DNA of 46,879 nucleotides, from assembly GCA_027623205.1 (NCBI GenBank), contig JAQBYC010000027.1, positions 1-46,879 of the forward strand, given 5' to 3'. Positions 17,443 through 28,000 of this stretch are shown one piece after another. A model generated the notes under the pieces. The model ran no database searches and had not been told where the DNA came from. It worked only from the letters and a program-made list of their open reading frames with translations. The stretch comes from Pseudomonadota bacterium (GTDB lineage Bacteria; Pseudomonadota; Alphaproteobacteria; GCA-2731375). The position numbers and the translations under genes were made by a program. Position 1 is the stretch's first letter, and every line of letters starts with the position of its first letter.

Positions 17443-17475
17443 AGGGTTGGCCGCTGTTGATTTGTATCGGTCGCG

Positions 17476-17559
17476 TTTGAATGCGGTCATTTGAATACGG
17501 TCATTTGAATACGGTCATTTGAATACGGTCATTTGAATACGGTCATTTGAATACGGTCA
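17476..17559. repeat. Six tandem copies of a 14-bp repeat upstream of ihfB
   Basis: The unit TTTGAATACGGTCA is repeated six times without spacers. Only the first copy differs (G for A at position 8), and a partial CGGTC follows. Each unit contains TGA-N6-TCA, a short dyad. The array ends 87 bases before the ihfB ATG, inside the probable leader or promoter region. It could be a variable-number repeat or a set of protein-binding sites. Confidence 0.97.
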
Positions 17560-17646
17560 CGGTCTTGGTTTCTTGGGGACATGCGCCTAAACCTTCGACC
17601 GGTTAGTTGAGTGGGCAACCCGGAACGCAGGAAAGTTGAGCTGAAG

Positions 17647-17979
17647 ATGATTAAGTCTGAATTGATCGCCCGTCTTGCAGAGCAGAACCCGCACCTCTAC
17701 CAACGCGATGTGGAACGTATCGTGACCACGGTATTCAACGAAATTACGGATGCCCTGCAGCGTGGCGACCGCGTGGAGTTGCGCGGATTTGGTGCCTTTT
17801 CGGTGAAACGGCGTCCGGCCCGTATTGGCCGCAATCCGCGCACCGGAGACTCCGTATCGGTCGCGGAAAAATTCGTCCCCTTCTTCAAAACCGGCAAGGA
17901 ATTACGGGAACGCCTGAATGCATCTGGCGGAGGATCGGCCGGAACCGACCCGAACGCCGTTCCCGAGATCAGCGACTAA
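17647..17979 (+). CDS. ihfB: Integration host factor subunit beta
   Basis: This is the beta half of the DNA-bending IHF heterodimer used in recombination, replication and promoter architecture. From ATG 17647 the protein has 110 residues. It begins [15 protein letters not shown] and has the HU/IHF signature (G-F-G-A-F-S near 46-51, then [14 protein letters not shown] with the intercalating proline, and [15 protein letters not shown]). It is longer than E. coli IhfB (94) because of a glycine/serine-rich tail after residue 92, common in alphaproteobacteria. A longer frame from GTG 17611 lacks family support. lapA starts 15 bases after the stop. Confidence 0.94.
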   Translation: MIKSELIARLAEQNPHLYQRDVERIVTTVFNEITDALQRGDRVELRGFGAFSVKRRPARIGRNPRTGDSVSVAEKFVPFFKTGKELRERLNASGGGSAGTDPNAVPEISD

Positions 17980-17994
17980 GCGGGCAGGTGCCGG

Positions 17995-18342
17995 GTGAAA
18001 TTTCTACTTTGGCTGTTGCTGTTACCGCTGACCTTGATATTTGTGGCCTTTGCCATTGCGAATCGCCACGCGGTTACCCTGTCCCTTGATCCCACGCCAT
18101 TGAGTGTTGACGCTCCGTTATACAGCCTGGTTTTCGCCGGTATCTTTGCCGGTCTGATCGCCGGCAGCCTGATCGCCTGGCTGCGGGGCGGGCGTTGCCG
18201 CCGGCGGTTGCGCGAGGAACAACGGACCGTCCGCCGCCTGGAAGGGGAACTGCAGGCGGTGGCAAACCCGGACAGCGCGTCAAGTACGAATACCGGCACC
18301 GCGCCGAAAAGCGATGTGACGGCGGTGGTTGAGGCTGCCTGA
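17995..18342 (+). CDS. lapA: LapA domain (DUF1049) inner-membrane protein
   Basis: This small membrane protein of 115 residues has two hydrophobic segments (about 3-24 and 40-62). A short loop with NRHAVTLSLDP joins them, and an arginine-rich cytoplasmic part follows. This matches the LapA/YciS domain, which in E. coli works with LapB in assembling and controlling lipopolysaccharide synthesis. No lapB is adjacent here, so the functional link is by family only. It starts with GTG, shortly after ihfB, the common alphaproteobacterial arrangement. Confidence 0.82.
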   Translation: MKFLLWLLLLPLTLIFVAFAIANRHAVTLSLDPTPLSVDAPLYSLVFAGIFAGLIAGSLIAWLRGGRCRRRLREEQRTVRRLEGELQAVANPDSASSTNTGTAPKSDVTAVVEAA

Positions 18343-18364
18343 TTGCGCCAATAGGGGTCCCGAT

Positions 18365-19330
18365 ATGGCAAGCAGCATGCGTTTGGTAAGCGCCGAAGAC
18401 GTCAACAATGCGCTTGATGATCAAGCCCTGGTCGAAGCATTACGCGAGATGTTTCGCAGCGGCTGCGATGTTCCCTTGCGCCACCATCACAATATTCCCG
18501 TCCCTGGTGGTGCCGATGGTACATTATTGCTGATGCCCGCATGGCGGATCGATGGCCAACGCGGCGGGCAGATCGGCATCAAGCTGGTTACCGTGTTTCC
18601 CGACAACAGCCGGGTTGGTCTGGCGTCCATATTGGGGCAATATTTATTGCTCGATGGGACCACCGGGCAACCGCAAGCCTTGATCGACGGCGTGCAATTG
18701 ACCTTGCGGCGTACCGCCTGCGCCTCGGCCCTGGCGGCGGACTATCTGGCCCGCCAGGACGCCTCCAGGCTTGTCATGGTTGGCGCCGGCGCCCTGGCGC
18801 CCTATCTGATCCGGGCTCATGCGGCGATGCGGCCGATCCGGTCCGTGGTGATATGGAACCATAATACCGAAAAGGCAGATGCCCTGGCGGCCGGGATGCA
18901 AGTCGAGGGGGTCGAAATAACGGCCAGCGCGGATCTGGAAGCCGCCGTGGGCGCGGCCGATATTATCAGCTGCGCCACTCTTTCATCCCATCCCCTGGTC
19001 ATGGGGGCATGGTTGCCGGCGGGCTGCCATTTGGATCTGGTCGGAGCCTTTCGTCCCGACATGCGGGAATGCGACGACACGGCGGTCACACGGGCCCGGA
19101 TCTATGTGGATAACCGCGAAGGCGCGATGATTGAAGGCGGCGATATCGCGATCCCCCTCGCCAACGGCAGCATCAAGAAAAGTGACGTGCAAGGGGATTT
19201 ATTCGATTTGACCCGTGGACTGGTCCAGGGACGGACAAGCGGCCAAGACGCCGACATCACGCTGTTCAAATCCGTGGGCACCGCCCTGGAAGATCTGGCG
19301 GCGGCACAGCTGGTGATGCGAAATCTTTGA
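18365..19330 (+). CDS. Ornithine cyclodeaminase / mu-crystallin family protein
   Basis: Members of this family are NAD(P)-dependent enzymes that deaminate or reduce imino and amino acids, such as ornithine cyclodeaminase and ketimine reductase. The 321-residue protein has the N-terminal substrate domain with IKLVTVFPDNSR and LLDGTTGQPQALIDG. A Rossmann loop VGAGALAPY follows near 139-147, with VIWNHNTEKA (NADP-type region) and GAFRPDMRE. The usual second-domain Asp region is VYVDN-like IYVDNREGA. I chose ATG 18365. The longer frame overlaps lapA and adds 12 unlikely residues. The actual substrate is unknown. The next gene, trpF, begins just beyond the stop. Confidence 0.83.
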   Translation: MASSMRLVSAEDVNNALDDQALVEALREMFRSGCDVPLRHHHNIPVPGGADGTLLLMPAWRIDGQRGGQIGIKLVTVFPDNSRVGLASILGQYLLLDGTTGQPQALIDGVQLTLRRTACASALAADYLARQDASRLVMVGAGALAPYLIRAHAAMRPIRSVVIWNHNTEKADALAAGMQVEGVEITASADLEAAVGAADIISCATLSSHPLVMGAWLPAGCHLDLVGAFRPDMRECDDTAVTRARIYVDNREGAMIEGGDIAIPLANGSIKKSDVQGDLFDLTRGLVQGRTSGQDADITLFKSVGTALEDLAAAQLVMRNL

Positions 19331-19401
19331 CGCGGACAGGGACAAAGACAGCCGCCCTTGCTATAAACCGCGCCATGGAAAAGTCATCCAAAATTGTGCC
19401 A

Positions 19402-20055
19402 ATGGCAGCCAAAATTTGCGGTCTGAAAGACCCAGTGGCGATAGACGCGGCGGTCAGGGGCGGTGCGTCTTATGTGGGTCTGGTATTTTATCCGCAATCC
19501 CCACGGGCCGTGACGCCGGCACAGGCGCGGGAGTTGGCCGCCCTTGTCCCTGCAACCGTGAGAAAAGTTGGCCTGTTCGTTGATCCCGATGATGCTCTGC
19601 TCGAAACGGTCCTGACCCAAGTCCCGTTGGATCTGATCCAATTACATGGCGGGGAAAGTCCCGGTCGCGTAGCCCGGATAAAGGCCCAGACAGCGGCGCC
19701 GGCCAATCTGACAATAATGAAGGCTATCAAAATCGCCAAACGCTCCGATTTGGACGTGGCTGACGATTTTGACGAAGTGGCCGACATGCTGCTGTTCGAT
19801 GCCAAGGCGCCAACGGATATGGCGGATGCCCTGCCGGGCGGCAATGGCCTGATGTTCGATTGGACACTATTGACAGGCCGGCAATGGCGGCGGCCCTGGA
19901 TGTTGTCGGGCGGCCTGACCGCCGGCAACGTTGCCCAGGCGGTGCGCATTTCCGGGGCCAGGGCGGTGGATGTTTCCTCGGGCGTGGAGTCTGCGCCGGG
20001 CGTAAAAGACCCCGCCGCCATCAAAGCTTTTCTTGACGTCGTGAAGACCCTCTGA
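19402..20055 (+). CDS. trpF: Phosphoribosylanthranilate isomerase
   Basis: It converts phosphoribosylanthranilate to the carboxyphenylamino-deoxyribulose phosphate in tryptophan synthesis. The 217-residue TIM barrel begins MAAKICGLKDP, where the cysteine is the family's catalytic base. Typical blocks are GLVFYPQSPRAV, VGLFVDPDDA (catalytic Asp), LIQLHGGESP and DVSSGVESAPGVKD. An in-frame ATG at 19375 would add nine residues. Just upstream, CTTGCTATAAACC (19358-19370) resembles a -10 element, so a promoter for trpFBA may overlap the end of the preceding gene. trpB begins 17 bases after the stop. Confidence 0.93.
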   Translation: MAAKICGLKDPVAIDAAVRGGASYVGLVFYPQSPRAVTPAQARELAALVPATVRKVGLFVDPDDALLETVLTQVPLDLIQLHGGESPGRVARIKAQTAAPANLTIMKAIKIAKRSDLDVADDFDEVADMLLFDAKAPTDMADALPGGNGLMFDWTLLTGRQWRRPWMLSGGLTAGNVAQAVRISGARAVDVSSGVESAPGVKDPAAIKAFLDVVKTL

Positions 20056-20072
20056 CATAGCATCGAGTGGAT

Positions 20073-21284
20073 ATGTTGAAGCCAAATTCCTATAGAACCG
20101 GGCCTGATATGGCCGGCCGTTTCGGCAGCCATGGCGGTCGCTTTGCCGCCGAAACTCTGATGCCTTTGATATTGGAACTGGAAGCCGCGTACCGGGCGGC
20201 CCAGGCCGACCCGGGTTTTCGCGACGAATTGAATTATTATCTGGCGCAATATGCCGGCCGGCCCAGTCCGTTGTTTTTCGCCGAACGGCTGACGGCCCAT
20301 TTCGGTGGCGCCAAGATTTATTTGAAGCGTGACGAACTGAACCACACAGGCAGTCACAAGATCAACAACTGCCTGGGTCAGATCCTGTTGGCGCGGCGCA
20401 TGGGCAAGACCCGCATTATCGCCGAGACCGGCGCCGGCCAGCATGGCGTGGCCTCGGCCACCGTATCGGCCCTGTTTGGCCTGCCCTGCACGGTCTATAT
20501 GGGCGAAGTGGATGTACAGCGGCAACAGCCGAACGTTTTTCGCATGAAACTGTTGGGAGCCGAGGTGATACCCGTCAGTTCCGGCTCCCGCACCTTGAAA
20601 GACGCCTTGAACGAAGCCATGCGCGATTGGGTCACCAACGTGAATGATACCTTCTATATTATCGGCACCGTGGCCGGGCCGCACCCCTATCCGGAACTGG
20701 TGCGCGATTTTCAGTCGGTGATCGGCGAGGAAGCCAGGCAACAAATGCTGCTGGCGGAAGGCCGCCTGCCCGACACTCTGGTCGCCTGCATCGGCGGCGG
20801 CTCCAACGCCATGGGACTGTTTCATCCTTTTCTGGATGACGAGGGCATTGAGATATTCGGGGTCGAGGCGGCGGGTGATGGCATCGAAACGGGGCGTCAT
20901 GCGGCCTCGATCACCGGTGGGCGCCCTGGCGTCCTGCATGGCAACCGCACCTATTTGTTGCAGGACGACGACGGCCAAATTATCGAGGCCCATTCCATTT
21001 CAGCCGGCCTGGACTATCCCGGCATCGGTCCCGAGCATGCCTGGCTGCACGACGTGGGCCGGGTGAACTATGTCTCGGCCACGGACGCGGAAGCCTTGGC
21101 CGCCTTTCAATTATGCAGCAAGCTGGAAGGGATCATTCCAGCCCTGGAACCAGCCCACGCCCTGGCCTATGTGGCCAAGATCGCGCCAGATCTGCCCAAG
21201 GACCATATCATCGTGATGAATATGTGCGGCCGGGGTGACAAGGATATCTTTACCGTGGCCGGGATGCTGGGGGTAGAGGTATGA
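20073..21284 (+). CDS. trpB: Tryptophan synthase beta chain
   Basis: This PLP enzyme condenses indole with serine to form tryptophan. The 403-residue protein shows [16 protein letters not shown] at the N-terminus, the PLP lysine in [20 protein letters not shown], the glycine-rich phosphate loop GGGSNAMG, and YPGIGPEHA, all diagnostic. ATG 20073 was chosen. A GTG six bases upstream is an alternative. Its stop overlaps the trpA start by four bases (ATGA), so alpha and beta subunits are made in a coupled way and assemble as an alpha2beta2 complex. Confidence 0.96.
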   Translation: MLKPNSYRTGPDMAGRFGSHGGRFAAETLMPLILELEAAYRAAQADPGFRDELNYYLAQYAGRPSPLFFAERLTAHFGGAKIYLKRDELNHTGSHKINNCLGQILLARRMGKTRIIAETGAGQHGVASATVSALFGLPCTVYMGEVDVQRQQPNVFRMKLLGAEVIPVSSGSRTLKDALNEAMRDWVTNVNDTFYIIGTVAGPHPYPELVRDFQSVIGEEARQQMLLAEGRLPDTLVACIGGGSNAMGLFHPFLDDEGIEIFGVEAAGDGIETGRHAASITGGRPGVLHGNRTYLLQDDDGQIIEAHSISAGLDYPGIGPEHAWLHDVGRVNYVSATDAEALAAFQLCSKLEGIIPALEPAHALAYVAKIAPDLPKDHIIVMNMCGRGDKDIFTVAGMLGVEV

Positions 21285-22132
21285 CGGCGATGATCGACGG
21301 TCGGGCGCGGATCGAGGCGCGGTTCGCCAAACTTCAGGCAGAAGGGCGCGCCGCCCTCGTGACCTATGTGATGTCCGGCGACCCCGATTTGGAAACTTCG
21401 GCCAGGATCATGGCGGGCCTGCCCGCCGCCGGGGCCGATATAATTGAACTCGGCATGGCCTTCACCGACCCCATGGCCGATGGCCCTTCCATTCAGGTAG
21501 CCGGTCTGCGCGCCTTGAAGGCCGGCATCACGTTGGCGAAAACCCTGGCCATGGCGGCGGATTTTCGGCGTCAGGATACGGAAACACCCATCGTCCTCAT
21601 GGGTTACTACAATCCCATTCACGCCTTTGGCGTACCGGAATTTCTGGCCGCGGCCCGGGCCGCGGGCATTGATGGCCTGATCATCGTCGATCTGCCGCCC
21701 GAGGAGGATGCGGAACTGTGCCTGCCCGCCTTGGCAGCAGGTCTTAGTTTTATTCGCCTGGCGACGCCGACCACCGACGATAATCGTCTGCCGGCTGTTT
21801 TGGCCAATACTTCGGGCTTTGTCTATTACGTTTCTTATTCCGGCATCACGGGGGCGGGGTCGGCGGATGCCGACACGGTGGCAAGCGCCGTGGCCCGTAT
21901 TCGCCGACAGACCGATTTGCCTATTGCGGTTGGCTTTGGTATCCGGACGCCGGAACAGGCGCGCGACATGGCTGCCGTCGCCGATGGCGCGGTCGTGGGC
22001 ACCGCATTTACCGATGCCGTGCGCAACAGCTTGGACGCAGACGGCAAGGCCACGGCGGCAACGGTGGCCGCGGTGCTGGATCTGACCCAGGCTCTGGCGG
22101 CAGGCGTGGCCGCATCCGCGCGAGAGGGATAA
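21281..22132 (+). CDS. trpA: Tryptophan synthase alpha chain
   Basis: It cleaves indole-3-glycerol phosphate to indole, which is channelled to TrpB. The protein has 283 residues. The catalytic Glu and Asp are seen in [15 protein letters not shown], and [36 protein letters not shown] and [11 protein letters not shown] mark the barrel. The ATG overlaps the end of trpB. accD follows after four bases, giving the trpFBA-accD-folC cluster of alphaproteobacteria. The C-terminus is alanine-rich. Confidence 0.96.
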   Translation: MTAMIDGRARIEARFAKLQAEGRAALVTYVMSGDPDLETSARIMAGLPAAGADIIELGMAFTDPMADGPSIQVAGLRALKAGITLAKTLAMAADFRRQDTETPIVLMGYYNPIHAFGVPEFLAAARAAGIDGLIIVDLPPEEDAELCLPALAAGLSFIRLATPTTDDNRLPAVLANTSGFVYYVSYSGITGAGSADADTVASAVARIRRQTDLPIAVGFGIRTPEQARDMAAVADGAVVGTAFTDAVRNSLDADGKATAATVAAVLDLTQALAAGVAASAREG

Positions 22133-22136
22133 CGCC

Positions 22137-23090
22137 TTGAATTGGCTTAGCAATTTTGTTCGGCCTAAGATCCAGGCACTGGTACGCAAGCGCGAGGTGC
22201 CCGATAATCTTTGGATCAAGTGCCCCAGCTGCGGTCAGATGATCCATCACAAGGAAATCAAGCTGCGCCAGTTCGTCTGCCAGCATTGCGACCATCATCT
22301 GCGTATCGGCCCTGAGGAGCGCTTCCCCAATCTGTTTGATGAGGGTGACTTCTCAACCATCGAATTGCCGGCGGTTTTGATCGACCCCCTGAAATTCCGT
22401 GACGAGAAACGCTATGTGGATCGCCTGAAGGAGTCCCAGAACAAGACCGCGCAACAGGATGCCATCGTTGTCGCCCATGGCAAATTGGGCGGGCATGGCG
22501 CGGTTATCGCCGTGCAAAATTTCTCCTTCATGGGCGGCTCCCTGGGTCTCGGTGCGGCCGAGGCCATTATTACGGCGGCCAAATTGGCAGTCCTGCAGCA
22601 TGCGCCACTGATCATTTTCGCCGCTGCCGGCGGCGCCCGCATGCAGGAGGGTATTTTGTCCTTGATGCAATTGCCCCGAACCACCATCGCGGTGCAATTG
22701 GTGCAGGAAGCTGGACTGCCTTACATTTCGGTCCTGACCGACCCCACCACGGGAGGCGTTACCGCCAGCTATGCCATGCTGGGTGACGTCGCGATCTCGG
22801 AACCGGGTGCGTTGATCGGCTTTGCGGGTCCAAGGGTGATCGAAAATACCATTCGCGAGCGCCTGCCCGAAGGGTTCCAAAGGGCGGAATATCTGCTGGA
22901 GCATGGCATGCTGGATATGGTGGTGCATCGCCATGCCATGCGCGAGACCCTGATCAGGGTGGTTGAATTGCTGGGCAACCGGCCGCCATCGGCTGAAGTG
23001 ATCAGCTTGCCGCAACCGGATTTGGAAATTCCCGCGTTGACGGACACGCGGCAGGAAGGCGAGACCGGTGACTCTGGCAGCGCGCCCTGA
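22137..23090 (+). CDS. accD: Acetyl-CoA carboxylase carboxyltransferase subunit beta
   Basis: This is the beta subunit of the carboxyltransferase that makes malonyl-CoA, the committed step of fatty acid synthesis. It has 317 residues. A four-cysteine zinc ribbon (CPSC and CQHC, about residues 29-51) precedes the crotonase-like domain with [26 protein letters not shown] and [10 protein letters not shown]. It starts at TTG 22137: the sequence [12 protein letters not shown] is exactly the family N-terminus, and GAGAGG lies upstream. The C-terminal tail overlaps the start of folC by 23 bases. Confidence 0.95.
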   Translation: MNWLSNFVRPKIQALVRKREVPDNLWIKCPSCGQMIHHKEIKLRQFVCQHCDHHLRIGPEERFPNLFDEGDFSTIELPAVLIDPLKFRDEKRYVDRLKESQNKTAQQDAIVVAHGKLGGHGAVIAVQNFSFMGGSLGLGAAEAIITAAKLAVLQHAPLIIFAAAGGARMQEGILSLMQLPRTTIAVQLVQEAGLPYISVLTDPTTGGVTASYAMLGDVAISEPGALIGFAGPRVIENTIRERLPEGFQRAEYLLEHGMLDMVVHRHAMRETLIRVVELLGNRPPSAEVISLPQPDLEIPALTDTRQEGETGDSGSAP

Positions 23091-24504
23091 AGTGTCCGGC
23101 GCGGCGGCTGGTTCGTCATTGAGCACGGCGCAATGCGAGGCCGTCCTGGCGCGGTTGATTCGACTGCATCCAAAGCTGATTGATCTTTCTTTGGGACGTT
23201 TGCAGCTTCTGTTGAAAAAGCTGGACCACCCCGAACGCCATCTGCCGCCCGTGGTGCATGTGGCGGGAACCAATGGCAAGGGTTCGACCATCGCCTATCT
23301 GCGGGCAGCTTTGGAAGCATCGGGACAGCGCGTTCATGTCCTGACCTCGCCCCATCTGGTACGCTTCAACGAACGCATCCGCCTCGGTGGCCGCTTGATA
23401 TCCGATGAATATCTGGTCGCGGTTCTACGCGCCTGCGAAGACGCCAACGGCAATGACCCAATCACCTATTTCGAGGTCACGACGGCGGCCGCTTTCCTGG
23501 CCTTCCGGGACAGCCCGGCGGATATTCTGCTGCTGGAAACCGGTCTGGGCGGGCGCCTGGATGCCACCAATGTAATCGACAAGCCGCTGTTGACGGCGAT
23601 TACCACAATATCCTTGGATCATCAGCATTTCCTGGGCGACACCCTGGCCGAAATTGCCAGTGAAAAAGCCGGAATTCTGAAGCCGGGGGTAACCGGCATC
23701 ATCGGCCAACAGACGCCCGATGCGGCGCGGGCAATCGAGGCCAAAGCGGCCCAGATCGGCGGCAAGCTGTTGCGCCAAGGCCATGACTGGCAGGTACAAG
23801 CAAGCGACGGCCGGCTGCAGTTCCAGTCGGCGATGGGGGCATTGAACCTGCCCCTGCCGGGCCTGAATGGCGTGCATCAACTGCAAAACGCCGGCGTCGC
23901 CCTGGCCTGCCTGCAGAATTTGGAGGGTTTCTCCGTTTCCGCGCAGGACATGGCCGCCGGCCTTACCACCGCAGAATGGCCCGGCCGTCTGCAACGCCTG
24001 CGGCGGGGGCCCCTCTACGACCAGCTACATGACCGGTTTGGCTCCGCGGGGGAATTATGGCTGGACGGCGGCCACAACCCGGGGGCTGGCGCCGCTTTGG
24101 CCCAGACCCTGGCTGATTGGCAGGCACGGGATGACGGTCCAATGCCCCTGCACCTGATCGTGGGGATGTTAAACCACAAGGATATAGCCAATTTTCTGGC
24201 ACCGTTTCGTGCCTTGGCCCCTAAACTGCAGGCCGTTGCCATCCCCCATGAAGATGCGACCATGGCGCCGACGCAAATCGTCCAGGCGGCCGAGGCTCAT
24301 GGCCTGGACGCAGCGCCGGCGGAGAATGTGGCGCAAGCGCTGGATCGTATCGCACGGACGCACGCGGCAGGTCGGGCACCAAGAGTTCTGATTTGCGGCA
24401 CACTTTATCTTGCCGGCAGTGTTCTTGCCACCAATCCACAAGACGAGATTGACGAACCCAACAACGCTGGCCATCCTCGAGGACATTCAATCGAAGATAT
24501 CTGA
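23068..24504 (+). CDS. folC: Folylpolyglutamate synthase / dihydrofolate synthase
   Basis: It adds glutamate to dihydropteroate and to folates in the cytoplasm, using ATP. The protein has 478 residues, a little longer than usual because of an N-terminal lead and a C-terminal tail. The P-loop is [52 protein letters not shown] and the SLDHQHFLG segment follow, with [12 protein letters not shown] in the C-terminal domain. GTG 23068 lies inside accD and has GAAGGCGAG upstream. A start further in is possible but would cut toward conserved sequence. It ends convergently with trxA. Confidence 0.93.
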   Translation: MTLAARPEVSGAAAGSSLSTAQCEAVLARLIRLHPKLIDLSLGRLQLLLKKLDHPERHLPPVVHVAGTNGKGSTIAYLRAALEASGQRVHVLTSPHLVRFNERIRLGGRLISDEYLVAVLRACEDANGNDPITYFEVTTAAAFLAFRDSPADILLLETGLGGRLDATNVIDKPLLTAITTISLDHQHFLGDTLAEIASEKAGILKPGVTGIIGQQTPDAARAIEAKAAQIGGKLLRQGHDWQVQASDGRLQFQSAMGALNLPLPGLNGVHQLQNAGVALACLQNLEGFSVSAQDMAAGLTTAEWPGRLQRLRRGPLYDQLHDRFGSAGELWLDGGHNPGAGAALAQTLADWQARDDGPMPLHLIVGMLNHKDIANFLAPFRALAPKLQAVAIPHEDATMAPTQIVQAAEAHGLDAAPAENVAQALDRIARTHAAGRAPRVLICGTLYLAGSVLATNPQDEIDEPNNAGHPRGHSIEDI

Positions 24505-24585
24505 ATATGCTCAGAATCTTTGAAACAGGGCAATCGAACCAATCGCCTAAGTCGCGTTACCAACTCAAATTAAAGTAAAATAGCG

Positions 24586-24906
24586 CTAAATCGATTCCTC
24601 AATCCATTCCCTAATTTTGCCCTTGGGCAGGGCGCCGACTTTCATGGACGCGACTTCACCGTCCTTGAACAGCATCAAGGTAGGGATACCGCGCACCCCA
24701 TACTTCGCCGGGATAGACGGGTTGTCGTCGATGTTCACTTTGGCGATTGTCACCCTGTCGCCCATTTCGTTTGCAATATCTTCGAGCGCCGGAGCGATCT
24801 GTTTGCAGGGGCCGCACCATTCGGCCCAGAAATCCACCACCACAGGACCCTCGGCGTTAAGTACGTCCTTATCGAAGGAGTCGTCGGATACGGCCTTTGT
24901 GGTCAT
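24586..24906 (-). CDS. trxA: Thioredoxin
   Basis: This small dithiol oxidoreductase reduces protein disulfides, and thioredoxin is the usual reductant for class II ribonucleotide reductases such as NrdJ in this window. It has 106 residues with the active site WCGPC (C31 and C34), VDFWAEW before it, the cis-proline in RGIPTLMLF, and the final helix. The start is ATG 24906 (MTTKAVSD), typical of the family. An in-frame TTG upstream adds four residues. It has its own likely promoter overlapping the end of addA. The addA-trxA-folC neighbourhood is conserved in alphaproteobacteria. Confidence 0.96.
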   Translation of the reverse strand: MTTKAVSDDSFDKDVLNAEGPVVVDFWAEWCGPCKQIAPALEDIANEMGDRVTIAKVNIDDNPSIPAKYGVRGIPTLMLFKDGEVASMKVGALPKGKIREWIEESI

Positions 24907-24999
24907 GGTCTTTTCCAATTCATTGTTGCAGCGTAACTTAGAAAGGCGGATTTATCGCAGCCGCCCCTTTGCTGCGTCGATTATTCACCTGAACTTAAA

Positions 25000-25028
25000 A
25001 AGTTAGGTAGACAAAGGGTGCGCGTCAA
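25000..25028 (-). promoter_or_regulatory. Candidate sigma-70 promoter of trxA
   Basis: On the minus strand, TTGACG (25028-25023) and TAACTT (25005-25000) are separated by exactly 17 bases, about 95 bases before the trxA start. The -35 box overlaps the addA stop codon, so trxA can be transcribed independently of addBA. It was recognised from the sequence alone. Confidence 0.45.
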
Positions 25029-28000
25029 GGCGAATAAGCAGATAAAATCGCCTCGTCAATAACCATCAAACTTGGCCCATCTGTCCATAAAAGCGCGCAA
25101 CGCACTGTATTTTGCGGGTATATTTCCGCCAATGCGGCGCGATAACTTGCCAATTGCCGCAAGTAAGCCGGCTCCACATCCGCCACCTGTAAGGGTGGTG
25201 GGCGGTTGGTTTTATAATCAACCACCAGAATTTCCGAATCAGTAATCAGTATCCGATCGACCTGGCCGCTGATCACACGCCCGGACAACAGCGCCGTCAA
25301 TGCCACCTCGGCCCGGGAACCCCGACCAAAGATCGGGGCAAAATCCTGATGCCGCAGTACCGCCATCGTCTCGGCCAGAATCTCCCGCTGTTGCGGCGGA
25401 TCGATGACGTGTGCCGGCATGGCCAGATAGCGCGCGGCGGCGCCCTCGCGCTGCGCTTCTTCCAGGTCGGGAAGGGTCTGCAACAGACGGTGAATAAGAT
25501 TGCCCCGCCGAAAACGGATCTGGCCGCCGTCGGCGAGGGGGCTGGCCACGCTGGGTTCCGCCTCTTCCGGGCGCGAAGGGACCAGGGGCCGGGGTGGAAC
25601 CGGTTCCATGGGCGCCGGCCGGTTGGCCCAATCCGGTAGACTTTGACGTTCCGGCATCACGGCGGCCGCCCCTACGGGCGGCTCCTTGGCCTGGGCGCTG
25701 GACAGGCGCAGACCGCCACCCAGTTCCGCCGGTTGCGTGATTTCAGGCAGGACGGCCAGGGCGCGCCAGGCCATGTCGTACCAGCAATGCGGCTGGCGTC
25801 CTCTCTTGCCTTCAAAACCGCAGATGTAAAGCCGGTCCGCCGCCCGGGTCAGGGCAACATAAAACAGACGTCGGTATTCCCGGTCCCGGACCTGTTCCGC
25901 ATCGGCGCGGGCCTGCTGCAGCACCCCTTCTTCCATGGCGCGAAGGGGCGCCCAAAGGGGCGTTGCCCGCCCAACAGGGGTGGCATCGTTGCTACCGGCG
26001 CTGACCGCGGGCCACAGCAGCGGCGATATTTTATCCGGCACCCGGACTGTATCGGCCAGAAAGACGATGGGCGCTTCCAGGCCCTTGGCCCCATGTACGG
26101 TCATCACCCGGACTTGGTTCTGGGCCTGTTCCAGGTCCCGCTTGATCTCAATCTCACCCCTTTCCAGCCAATGCAGAAAACCCTCCAGGCTGGGGGCGTG
26201 ATCCCGTTCGTAGGACAACGCCAGATCAAGAAACTCGTTGATCGGATCATTGGCGTCCTGGCCCAGACGCGCCAGAATTCGACGCCGCCCACGACCGGCC
26301 CCCAGCAGTTCGGCGTAAAGCTCAAACGGCGGCTTGAAATCAACCTGACCCAACAAAGCAGCCAGCTCCCGATAGGCGGCGCTGTCCGACTGTTCCCTCA
26401 GCGCAGCCCAAAGGCTGGCCCGGCGGCCATGGGCCAAGGCAAACAGTCGATCATCGTCCCAGCCAATCAGCGGCCCCTTCAGAACCACGGCCAGATTCAA
26501 GTCATCCTCCGGCAGTAACAGAAAGCGGCCCAGGGCGATCAAGTCCATCACCGCCAATTGGTCGGTCAGAACCATCCGGTCGACGCCGGCCACGGGAATG
26601 CCGCGGCCCTTCAAGGCCCGCACCATGGTTTCAACAAAGGTAGCGCGGCGTTGTACCAGGATCAGGATATCGCCCGGCCCGATCAACCGGCCTTTCGCCA
26701 CCAGCATTTCGCCACATTGCAGCCATTGCTCGATCTGATCCGCGATACGATCGGCCAGACGGGCCACGGGGCTATCCGCATATAGTTGTTTGATCGGCAA
26801 AGCCCAGGCGGGTTGCTCCTCTGCCTCGGTGGGTTTTTCGGTCGGCCAGATTTCCACCAGTCCGGCCTCGTTGGCGCGGTTCGGGATATGGCGGACAGCC
26901 TCATGAGCACCGAAAACCAAGCCATCGCTGGCCATTGGATCGGCAAAGATGGCATTGACCGCCTCCAGTACCGCTGGGGTGGAGCGGAAGGACAAAGCCA
27001 ACTCCACCGGTTGCCAGCGCCGTTTGGCGGCCCCAATACGGGCCGCGAAATGATTGCGCATGGCCTGAAATGCGGCGGGGTCGGCGCGCTGGAAACTATA
27101 AATCGATTGCTTCACGTCGCCAACCGCGAACAGGGTCCGGCCCGTGGCCATGGGGCTGCGATCACCATCTTCGTAAGCCCCCTCGCCGGTGAAGAATTCA
27201 TCTGCCAGGGTCTGTATCACCTGCCATTGTTCGGGATTGGTGTCCTGTGCCTCGTCTATCAAAATGTGGTCCAGGCCACCATCCAGTTTATAGAGCACCC
27301 ATTCGGTACTGGCCCCTTCGGACAACAGGAAGCCCGCCTTTAGCACCAGATCGTCATAGTCCAACAGCGCCTGGCGTTGTTTTTCCCTGGCGTAGGCCGC
27401 TAACAGCCGTGCCCCCAGGCGCAATAACAATTCGGTCGCAGCGGCGACGCGCGCTGCGTTTCGCCGCTGGCGGACCGCTTCCAGGCGGGCGCATTCCCTT
27501 TCCAGGATTTCCTCGCCCACCGCCATCGCGGCCATGGTCTTCCTGGTCAGTGGCTTCGCATAGGCTTCGCCCTGGCCATTCTCGGTGAAAAAGGCCGCCA
27601 AATAGCGATCGAATTGGCTTACCCTGTTCTCGGGTGCGGCGTGCCAATCGGCAATGATCTGGCCATGGCGGCTTTCAACCTTGCCGCCCCGAAGCATTAA
27701 CGCGGCGATCCGGCGCAGGCCCGGGCTGTCAAATTGGTCGGCCTGCCCCGCCGCGGCCAGGATGGCGGCCTCGGTCTCCCCGTCAGCCAAAGCAAGCGCC
27801 CGACGCACATCGCGCAGCAGGCCATCAATACCGCCCGGGCGGTCCAACAGCCGTTGCAAACGCCCGCGATCCGCCGACAAGGCGGCCATTAGACCGCCAA
27901 ATGTCTGTTGGTCGACCAGGGCTGTCAGTTCCGCGACCAGTGGCGCCGGCGCCCCGGCGTCCTGTTCCAGCACCTGCTCCAGCGCCGCCTGCAGCACCTG

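Noticed and set aside
19488-20993. 501-codon minus-strand frame opposite trpF and trpB
   Set aside because: The well-conserved trpF and trpB on the other strand explain this region. The long frame is a by-product of GC-rich codon usage.
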